Source: Boswellia sacra (lineage: Eukaryota > Streptophyta > Magnoliopsida > Sapindales > Burseraceae). From it: 64,000 nt of DNA. Below are positions 56,663 through 64,000 of this stretch, piece by piece. The stretch's first letter is position 1. The number at the start of each line of letters is the position of its first letter. The position numbers were made by a program, and so were the translations under genes. Under the pieces are notes generated by a model. The model did no database searches. It worked only from the letters and a program-made list of their open reading frames with translations, and was not told the DNA's origin. The stretch lies in assembly GCA_013180625.2 (NCBI GenBank), contig SNVD02013877.1:1-64000 (forward strand), given 5' to 3'.

Positions 56663-57652
56663 GTTCGCAATTGAAAATGAAGTTGTTGAGACGAAGGGAT
56701 TTATATATTAGTAATTGAAAATGAAGTTTGAGACGAAGGGATTTATGTATTAGTAACGAGAGGAGTCATCTTAATCTATAAGTATGTTTTTTAAGGCATC
56801 TATTAAAAAAAATAAAATAAAATCTTAAGTAATGAATGCTAACTTACTATTTAAATCGCAAGTCAAAATCGTTTATTATTAAGAAAACATTTTTATGAAA
56901 GAGTAAAATTATATTTATTATTTACTATTTTAATGTGTGACCTTAATGATGATGACAATGAGATGATTGTTTCAAATGAATAAATATTAGGATAGTCGTG
57001 CTAGATTTACAATCTAAAGTCTACAACTTGATATGATAGTTTACAAGACATAAATTTATTAGAAAGATAAAAAACAAAAATAAATTAAGAAAATTATATT
57101 CTAATAAGATTTTATCACTTAAGTAGCCACATTAAATTGAAGACTTCGGATTGTATTTAAATTGTAATTCTTGCATTAATGGTATTTGGATGCATATACG
57201 GTAATATATAATGGATGGAGGGCAAATAATTAAAGATGCATAGAAAAGGCATGTTGAGGAAATTTTGTGAATTATTTTTACCAAAATTTGAGAAGATATG
57301 GGTAGAAAGATAATTAAAATCGAAATCTGGTATGGAAGTATAAGGGTAATTTTGAGTTACGGGGGTGTGGTACAGAGCCATCGAAAATTTAATGTATTTG
57401 AAATTTATTGCTGACTAATTATGTATATAGGTTAACAACTATATAAAACGTTAAACATGCATATGTGGAAAATGTTCCTTCTACTGATTGCAATAAGTAA
57501 ATTAGGCTAAAAAATCATTTTACTAGAAAAACTCAAACTTATAATTGTAACTCCGATTTCAATAATAATGTTGTTTGACATTCCCCTTTTGTGCGAAATT
57601 ACACTTGGATAAAATGACATACCTGGAAATATATGTTTGATATGGTTGATTC
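56663..57652. other. AT-rich spacer
   Basis: No gene seen. A short direct repeat (TTGAAAATGAAGTT, GAGACGAAGGGATTTAT) occurs at about 56672-56702 and 56715-56748, just upstream of the S1-like pseudogene. Confidence 0.5.
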
Positions 57653-57725
57653 AGCACAAGGACGGAGCCAACAGAGGACAACTTGACAAGGAGGGGAAAT
57701 GGCCCTTCTTAATTTTTTTTCAAAA

Positions 57726-57777
<52 letters not shown>

Positions 57778-58680
57778 ACAACCCTTTTATTTTTAAATTC
57801 ACAAATTTACCCATAATATCAAAACAAAATTTATTTATATTCTTTTTTTTTTGTTTTATTAGTCAAAATTTTGAAAGCCAAAATTTTATAACTTTTTTCT
57901 TTTAATGCTTAATCATTTTGTTGTGGTTCATCTAATTAATATCAATATTAGAATTTGGTGTTCATTGGAAGAAATAAGTTTTTTTTTTTTCCTTTTAATG
58001 TTGGATTTTATATTCTTATATATGGTCAATCTATGTACATCAGAAACTCTGAGACATAAGCGGACCCAGGTACAAAATTGGGACTTAAAAAAAATTTCTC
58101 TTACCCACCTTAGCTTAATAGATTATTGTTATACACCCTTTTAAATTGAAACCTAAGCTTAAATTTTGTTTCTCATTTTGTCTAACCATAACCAACCTAT
58201 CTCATTTGGCTCTACTACATAGATCTTTTTTCCATCCAAATAACATAATTTGCAATCATATAAGTTTCTCTTATATTTCAGTTATTTCTTATAATTTTAT
58301 TTTCAAATCAATTTTTAGATTTTCTAATTCTTATTTATTTAGTTTAATATCTTTCTTGTTGCATTTTCATTTGTACTTTGTGAACAATTAATATGTTTTT
58401 ACTAAAAGAATACAAATTCAAGCATTGAGAACATATTTTTGATAACATTGATAATGAGGCGATTACGCAAAATTTTTAAAATATAAAAAGTCATCAGCAA
58501 CAATTATAAAAGTATATTTATTCAATAAATTATTAAATATTAGCATTTATATTTTATGTTTTGCTTTGGTGTATTCTTTTTTTTCATTTTCTTGTATATT
58601 TGAGATTTATTTAATAAAATTTAAATATTAAAAAATTAAAGGTGCCCTTCCTTTGGTTAAATTCTGGGTTCGCCAATGCT
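57653..58680. mobile_element. possible hAT-like element, ends degenerate
   Basis: Left end AGCACAAGGACGGAGCCA and right end, reversed, AGCATTGGCGAACCCAG resemble the plant repeat with CAGTGGCGGAGCCA ends; next to both lies a GGCCC/GGGCAC block followed by AATTTTTT. A further internal GCGGACCCAGG at about 58058 suggests nesting. No clear 8-bp duplication. No coding frames. Confidence 0.35.
57728..57773. repeat. (AT)23 microsatellite
   Basis: 46 bp of uninterrupted AT dinucleotides inside the possible hAT-like element. Highly mutable; the copy number may be an assembly estimate. Confidence 0.97.
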
Positions 58681-59489
58681 TGAAGAGAGTGCTTCACATA
58701 ATAAAGTTTGTGACAATTTATTTACGAAATCAAACAGGGATTAATGGTTAAATGATAATCTAGTTATATGTATGGATTATACTAAATCTAATGACAAAAA
58801 AAGAAAATGAGAATTTTGATATTACATAATACATTCAAATTTGCACTCGCATGTGTCGAAAGCAATTTTAATTGTATTAAAATTTGGAATAATGTCATAG
58901 ACCTCCCCTACTTTTAGGCTTTATTTCATCAGTAAAGGCCTTTTGCATTTTTTCATAAATTTTAGTTCCTCGGTTTTGGAAAATACATTATAGAACTTTC
59001 TTCTGTTAAATGAACTGTTAGTTGACATCATCTTTTCATCCAAATATTCTGCAGTTACTTAAATAGACTTCAAACAATTCCTAAATTAAATAATTTCAAT
59101 TTAAAAAATAGAATATTTCAAATCACCCCCAAAACAAATTAAACTACCAACACCATCCCTAAAAAAAATTTCACCAATTTCATTCCCGTGTCACTGCCAT
59201 TGCGAACCCATCTCTTACTATCGCTGATTTCTTTTTTCTTCCTTCATTAAACACCAACAATGAACACAACCAAAACTGATTGCGAAGAGCCACTTAACAA
59301 AAAAAATCCAAAACAACTTAGCCAAATGAATTCAAAATCCAACAACCAAAATCAAAATCGTTTAGTAGCCTACATCAACCACAAACTGCTACGAGCCACC
59401 ACCAATATTAGAAGCCATAGCCTTAGACCCAAATGCCACACCAAGCATCACAAAACTCTCTTTTTTTTTTCCTTTTTTGTCTGCTTCTA

Positions 59490-59654
59490 TCATCTTTCTT
59501 GAACTTCTTCTTCACTGCCTTTATTAACTTTGTGCGATACTATCGTCGGTAGAGGATTGTACACATCAAGAGCCCACTTCACAGTCAGCTTCCTTGACGA
59601 TCCACCCTACCTCTCATGACTCCCTTTCATGGCAAACATAAGCTTTAAGGGACT
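59490..59654 (-). pseudogene. fragment of a plant gene with a KLTVKWAxDVYxP motif
   Basis: Minus strand: SPLKLMFAMKGSHER, a TAG, then GGSSRKLTVKWALDVYNPL, PTIVSHKVNKGSEEEVQ and a stop. I recall a plant-specific family of unknown function with a similar KLTVKWAPDVYDP block, but cannot name it. It is not part of cellulose synthase, so the surrounding element combines pieces of two genes. One stop in 50 codons: not functional. Confidence 0.5.
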
Positions 59655-59788
59655 CTTCAAGTAGTAAAACATAAAGGAAAAAAAAATAAAAATTAAAAAA
59701 AAGCCAAATTAGGAAGCCAAACTAATAAACGGATCATGCTTTCAATTTTGGTTAAGGCAGTATGCTTATCATCAAAAAGAGTGAAACA

Positions 59789-59936
59789 ATTAAGCCATAC
59801 CACAGCATTCATGACACCGACCTTTTTATGGTATTCAAAACCACGTCTCTTCCCACAAGAAACATAAAGCAGACAAGGTAATTCATTACCCCCTCCCACC
59901 ACATCACGAACACCAATATTTATGAGCAAGGAATAC
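59789..59936 (-). pseudogene. cellulose synthase (CesA) exon fragment 2
   Basis: After an acceptor (TTCTTATACAG) it starts VFL, shifts frame, then reads [40 protein letters not shown]. This matches the CesA block GNELPRLVYVSREKRPG and HHKKAGAMNAL, just before the first DCDHY motif of the catalytic domain. The DCDHY motif itself is not present. Frameshift and substitutions show decay. Confidence 0.85.
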
Positions 59937-60053
59937 CTGTATAAGAAGAAACTTTTTCTTTATATGAGGCAAATCAATGATCTTATTTAGTACAAATTGA
60001 TGGATGGTAATGATACATCATGCAGATGCTCTAGAAATAGAAAATAATCTCAC

Positions 60054-60191
60054 CTGAATCTTGCCAGGATAGTCTCGTGCATTTTTTCCTAGCCATGGCG
60101 TCCTGCCCTGCATTGTCCAACCATCCATAAGAACCTTCTATGCTATCGCAAACAATGCATTTATTGTAACTTTGATCAATTCTTCATCCTC
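60054..60191 (-). pseudogene. cellulose synthase (CesA) exon fragment 1
   Basis: 46 codons: EDEELIKVTINALFAIA, a TAG, then KVLMDGWTMQGRTPWLGKNA and RDYPGKIQ, matching the CesA block EEFKVRINALVAKAQKVP and [20 protein letters not shown]. It ends with a donor (CAG/GTGAG) followed by a 117-bp intron (59937-60053) before exon 2. So the fragment came from genomic DNA, not from an mRNA. Cellulose synthase makes beta-1,4-glucan at the plasma membrane; this piece has no function as such. Confidence 0.88.
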
Positions 60192-60317
60192 TATCTATAA
60201 AAGATAAATACTATTAGTAGAGTCATTTATGTAAGGAATTTTATGTTAAAAGAAGAAACTGATAAAATCTAACAATTTAAATATATGTTTTGTTCATTTA
60301 CAACTAAACAATTTGTT

Positions 60318-60380
60318 TGGCTCGGTGGTTAAGTGTAAATGTGATGACTTTTAATCTTGAGTTTGAATCTCACCATCACA
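60318..60380 (+). repeat. tRNA-derived SINE-like fragment
   Basis: TGGCTCGGTGGTTAAG resembles a Pol III box A and GAGTTTGAATCTC resembles box B, about 30 bp apart, as in tRNA-derived SINEs. It does not fold as a full tRNA. It lies inside the captured-gene transposon. Confidence 0.45.
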
Positions 60381-60464
60381 TTTCTATTTCTTAAATTTAA
60401 AGGTTTAAATGACTATCCTACCCATCCAATTTCAAGGTAAGGGAGGTCTGTGACATTATCCCAT

Positions 60465-61737
60465 TGTTAGTGAATTTTATTTGCTAATTCATTAACCCTA
60501 AATTTAATTTTTGATTAGTTTTGGAGTAAAATAAGGAGAAAATAATGTGCTATTCTGGTTAATTGTAGATTTTTAGAAATAAATTTGATTTATAATAAAG
60601 CATCGCAAAAATAGGGAGTAAAAAGGACTAAAAGAGAAAAAGTTCCGAATCTCCAAATTAGAAGGTTGGCGCTCCAACGCAACTTAGGTGGTGCCACGAT
60701 GAAAGATTTAGGAAAACAAGCCTCAGGAACCAGAAACCCGGTGCTCCCGCGGCATTGTAGCCGCGCTTCGGCATAAGTTAAATTTTGGAAAATTTCAGGA
60801 TTCCTATTTTAACTCGGATTCGAATTCTTTCTCTTATAGAATATAAACAGGCGTATTTTATGTCTTTTTTGGGGTATTAAAGCCGTCATTAGAGGTGCTT
60901 GGGAGGCAAGGAAGCAGACTACAACTCTTACAGGCACAATTCAAGAGTGAACCTGCAAGGAATCTTCAAGATCTCTAGTTCTTTCTTCTTTCTTTGTACT
61001 CTATGAATTCTACTCAATTTTCTATTATGTTTGTTTACATTATGAACTAAATATCTTTTTCTAGGGTTTGGTTGTAGCCAAGTTTGATACTCTATTTATT
61101 AAATTCAATAAATTGATGTTTATTCAATCCTTGTTGAGTGAATTATTCATGTGTTTAATGCTTGTAATTGTCTAGCCAACTATTACAGGATTTTAGATAT
61201 AAATTAGACTAAAAAGTTGATTTATATTAGTCCTTGATTGATTGACCATAAATTCACATGAGATAGAAATATAATTATGATTTGTACAACTCTATATGAT
61301 TTCTTGTGCTTAATAGATAATTATAGGTTGTTAGATGAGACAACTATGTGATTCTCGCTATAATTATATGTTGTTATTGCTTGACAAAGAATAACAAATA
61401 ATCTTAGAGAAATTGGTTGGCAACAGGATTGATGAACATTAATTAAATTGGATTAAATAATAAAGTGGATAACTTAGGTGAAACCTGATATCCTAGAGCT
61501 TAATCTATTGAATTTATCTCAATCTAGTTTAGATCTTGTTTCTTTGCTTTGTGTATAATTTTATTCCAGTTATTTAGTTAATCAGTTCTTTTAAATTTGC
61601 TATTAAATTTTATTATTAAAATAAAATCATAGTTATATTAAGTTTAGTAATTAATAACCAATCATCATGGGAACGATAACTCACTTATCATTATATTACT
61701 TGTTCGATTCCGTATACTTGTGAATTTTTGCATAACA
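60465..61737 (+). repeat. 5' LTR of a Tat/Athila-type Ty3 element
   Basis: 1273 bp from TGTTAG to ATAACA with TGTTA/TAACA terminal inverted repeats; ends 6 bp before a tRNA-Asp primer site. TATAAACAGG at about 60841 is a probable TATA box. 60985-61737 matches the fragment at 35183-35918. The 5 bp before it, CCCAT (60460-60464), would be its left target duplication; the right end is outside the window. Confidence 0.85.
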
Positions 61738-61743
61738 AGTTTT

Positions 61744-61761
61744 TGGTGTCCTTGTCGGGGA
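61744..61761 (+). other. degenerate tRNA-Asp primer binding site
   Basis: TGGTGTCCTTGTCGGGGA, four mismatches against the perfect tRNA-Asp complement seen at 6750-6767, same AGTTTT spacer to the LTR. Confidence 0.8.
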
Positions 61762-61832
61762 TTAATTTTATTAATATTAAACTAAATAACTTCATTTTAG
61801 TTTGAATTTTTATTTTTTGCTTTATCTAAGTT

Positions 61833-62820
61833 TTGCTTTGTTTCTATATTACCAGTTGCATGCGAAAGTTTGGAGACAAACACTTATTGCCTTTGAATTC
61901 TGAGATAGAACGAACTTGTCGAAAGAATAGAAAGGAGAAATGTGAAAAGTCCAAACAAACAAGCGTGATGGCTAACAATATAAAAGGAAACAGAGAAAGA
62001 GCAGAAGTACCAGTTAATGCAAGATTCATGGATTATACTATCCTTGTGGTAACGGGAATTCATCAAATATTAAGGAAGCTAGCCTTTCAAGTGAGCACCT
62101 TCAAGATTAAGCCAATTAGTTTGCAGATGATTTAATCATCTCCATTTTGTGAACTACCTAATGATTATCCTAATGCTCATATTGCTAATTTTATTGAAAT
62201 TTATGATACATTGAGATTTAATGGAGTTTTGGATGATGCTATTAGACTGCATTTGTTTCCATTTTCATTGAAAGATAAAGCTAAGAGTTGATTGAATTCT
62301 TTGCCTGCAGGTTCCATTACTATTTGGGAGGATTTGGCCCGGAAATTCCTTGCCAAATTTTTTCCACCATCAAAGACAGCCAAGCTACAAACAGAGATCT
62401 CCAACTTTGCATAGTAAGATGGAGAATCTCTATACGATGCATGGGAGCGGTTTGCTCAAAAAATGTCCTCATCATGGCTTAGCCAAATGGATGCAGGTAC
62501 ATACATTCTACAATGGTTTAGGACCCTCAACTAGAACTTTGATAGATGCAGCTTCTAAAAGAGCTTTTATAAAGAAAACACAAGATGAGGCATATGATTT
62601 GATTGAAGAAATGGCCATGAACAACTACCAATGGAATAGTAAAACAAATACATCAAAAAGGGCAACTAGAGTTCACAATCTGGATGAAATTGATTCCTTG
62701 AAAGCATAAATGGTTGCATTATGTAGACAACTACAAAACCATACTATGGCAGCCAATGCCACCCACATCGCAGCAAATGCATGTGAACACTGTCAAGGCA
62801 ACCATCCTAGCAAAAGATGT
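61833..62820 (+). pseudogene. Ty3 Gag, several stops
   Basis: From about 62140 one frame reads PNDYPNAHIANFIEIYDTLR, FNGVLDDAIRLHLFPFSLKD, then a TGA at about 62287 where a Trp is expected (KAKS, then LNSLPAGSITIWEDLARKFL), the capsid-like domain of plant Ty3 Gag. TAG and TAA follow, then a shift to the frame with STRTLIDAASKRAFIKKTQD and AYDLIEEMAMNNYQW. A Cys-rich knuckle (CEHCQGNHPSKRC) lies at about 62782-62820. The first about 100 codons after 61833 are less conserved. Confidence 0.8.
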
Positions 62821-63137
62821 GAAGAAGGGAACCCATTCAAAGGACAATTAGAGTAAGGTAGCTATGTTGATTACAACTGATCTCGGAATAACCCTTATAG
62901 TAATACCTACAACCCAAGTTGGAGAAACCGTCCAAATTTCTCTTAGGGTCCAAAATGCCATGAAACTTCCTTAACAAGAAAAGAAACCGTCTCTAGAAGA
63001 AGCCTTGGCCCAATTAACAACAACCACAACAAGCTTCATGAAAAAAATTGATTAATTAATGGCTAAAAGACGCAACAACTTTCAAAACCAATGCCCAAAT
63101 TAGGAGCTTTAAGACTCAAGTAAGCCAGCTAGCTAAT

Positions 63138-63797
63138 ATGATTGATGGAAGATTAAAAGGTAATTTGCTTAGTACTACTGAAGTGAATCCAAAAGGGCAT
63201 TGCAAAGTTATAACCTTGAGGAGTGGTAAGGCATTGGGAGAACAAATGAAAGTTGAGAGGCAAAATAAGAAGGAAGAAGAAGAACCAGTTGTTACCCCTA
63301 CACCACCAATGAAGACTGATGATGACAAGAATCAAAACACACCATTACCTACTCAAGAACCAGTTCCTAAGGTCATTTTTTCACTAAGGTTGCAAAAGAG
63401 TAAGCTTGACAAGCAATTCTCTCAGTTCTTGGAGGTCTTTAAGAAACTACACATCATTATCCCCTTTGTCGAGGCCTTAGAACAAATGTCCAGCTATGTC
63501 AAATTTATGAAAGACATACTGTCCAAGAAGAGGAAGCTAGAAGACTATGTGACTGTTGCTTTAACCGAAGAGTGTAGTGCCATATTGGAAAAGAAGCTAC
63601 AACCAAAGCTTACGGATGTAGGGAGTTTCTCCATTCCTTGTTCTATTGGTGATTCTTTCTTTACTAATGCATTGTGTGATTTGGGTTCAAGTATAAATTT
63701 AATGCCTTTATCTATGTTTAGGAAGCTTGGTTTAGGCGAGGCAGGTCCCACTACGGTCTCTTTGCACACTACAAGAAAAGTAGGAATAGATGACTGA
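63138..63797 (+). pseudogene. Ty3 Gag/protease region, 3' end replaced by CACTA sequence
   Basis: 219-codon frame: GHCKVITLRSGKALGEQM (Gag/protease linker), acidic Pro-rich stretch, FLEVFKKLHIIIPFVEALEQ, DYVTVALTEECSAILEKKL, then protease FTNALCDLGSSINLMPLSMF (active-site loop as DLGSS) and RKLGLGEAGPTTVSL. From 63767 the codons are CACTA terminal sequence, so the last ten residues are not element-derived. Confidence 0.85.
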
Positions 63798-64000
63798 CAC
63801 TTTATGATAGAACTCGTTATATCATCCAAAAGTGATATAATGATGATAGAATTATACTCTATCAGAAACTTTATGATAGACATGTGATATACTTTTTGTC
63901 TATCAATAATTTATGATAAAACAGTGATAGAAATTAGCTATATCAAGAATTTCATGATAGAAATTTTTTATTGACCATGTCTGACCGAAATATAAAATAA
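63767..64000. mobile_element. terminus of a CACTA transposon running off the right edge
   Basis: Begins CACTACAAGAAAAG, the plant CACTA terminus, directly inside Ty3 protease codons. Subterminal motif TTTATGATAG recurs at about 63800, 63868 and (variant) 63908 and 63948, with GTGATAT between. The family differs from the one at 29470. Confidence 0.85.

Larger units (their letters stand above)
58885..60463 (-). mobile_element. gene-capturing DNA transposon (Mutator-like) with CesA fragment
   Basis: Terminal inverted repeats: left TGGAATAATGTCATAGACCT, right reversed TGGGATAATGTCACAGACCT, matching over about 30 bp with four mismatches. The inside carries, on the minus strand, two exons of a cellulose synthase gene and a piece of another plant gene, and a tRNA-like SINE fragment, but no transposase. 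That content is typical of Pack-MULEs. The target duplication cannot be tested because an LTR element inserted at the right terminus. Confidence 0.65.
61738..63766 (+). mobile_element. Tat/Athila-type Ty3 element, 5' part, cut by a CACTA terminus
   Basis: Internal region following the LTR at 60465: primer site, leader, broken gag with a Cys-rich knuckle, then Gag/protease linker and protease up to 63766, where CACTA sequence begins. RT, integrase and the 3' LTR are not in the window. Confidence 0.85.

Noticed and set aside
56447..56674. Plus-strand frame overlapping the S1-like gene
   Set aside because: Antisense shadow of the S1-like coding sequence.
57599..57905. Open frames through the AT repeat
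   Set aside because: The alternating Tyr-Ile codons are produced by the (AT)23 microsatellite on both strands.
60318..60380. Functional tRNA gene
   Set aside because: Only box A- and box B-like strings are present; no complete cloverleaf can be formed and there is no clear anticodon arm.

Overview
The window is AT-rich nuclear DNA of a flowering plant, almost certainly a eudicot. It holds intron-bearing genes and gene relics, Athila/Tat-type Ty3 elements primed by tRNA-Asp, Ty1/copia elements primed by initiator tRNA-Met, CACTA, hAT, PIF- and Mutator-like DNA transposons, and an F-box/DUF295 (SKIP23/KIB-like) gene cluster. No prokaryotic or organellar gene organisation is seen. The species cannot be fixed from the sequence alone.

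Layout. 1-1200: the 5' end of a LOG-like cytokinin-activating gene running off the left edge, and an unrecognised Cys-rich gene with a frameshift, both on the minus strand. 1290-8275: a decayed Athila-type Ty3 element on the minus strand with one LTR. 8276-10728: the 3' half of a Tork/Tnt1-type copia element with its 3' LTR. 11754-13695: a PIF/Harbinger-like non-autonomous element (TTA duplication) containing a nested hAT MITE (8-bp duplication). 14640-51064: a cluster of seven F-box/DUF295 copies and their wreckage. Only 42190-43377 (395 codons) is intact. Two copies are split by copia elements with perfect 5-bp target duplications (15542-20423 and 44884-50074), and one is split by a hAT MITE with a perfect 8-bp duplication (22226-23013). 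The rest are truncated. Promoter segments are repeated along with the genes, showing local tandem duplication.

Between two truncated F-box copies lies a 10-kb island of mobile DNA. It includes a stretch bounded by CACTA termini (29470-35037) that carries two exon pieces of a tRNA 2-thiouridylase (MnmA/TrmU) gene with splice sites, plus an LTR fragment on each side. 51-57 kb is mostly non-coding but holds a self-incompatibility-S1-like gene (56210-56662, minus) with one internal stop. 58885-60463 is an element with 30-bp terminal inverted repeats carrying two exons of a cellulose synthase gene and a piece of a second, unrelated plant gene: a gene-capturing transposon. A Tat/Athila-type Ty3 element begins at 60465, and its protease region is cut at 63767 by a CACTA terminus that runs off the right edge.

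The genes do not form a pathway. The main biological story is an F-box family under birth-and-death evolution, dissected by successive transposon insertions, next to two different DNA transposons that picked up host exons. The copia element at 44884-50074 is the youngest large insertion: its LTRs differ by 3 substitutions and 2 single-base indels, and its polyprotein has one visible frameshift.
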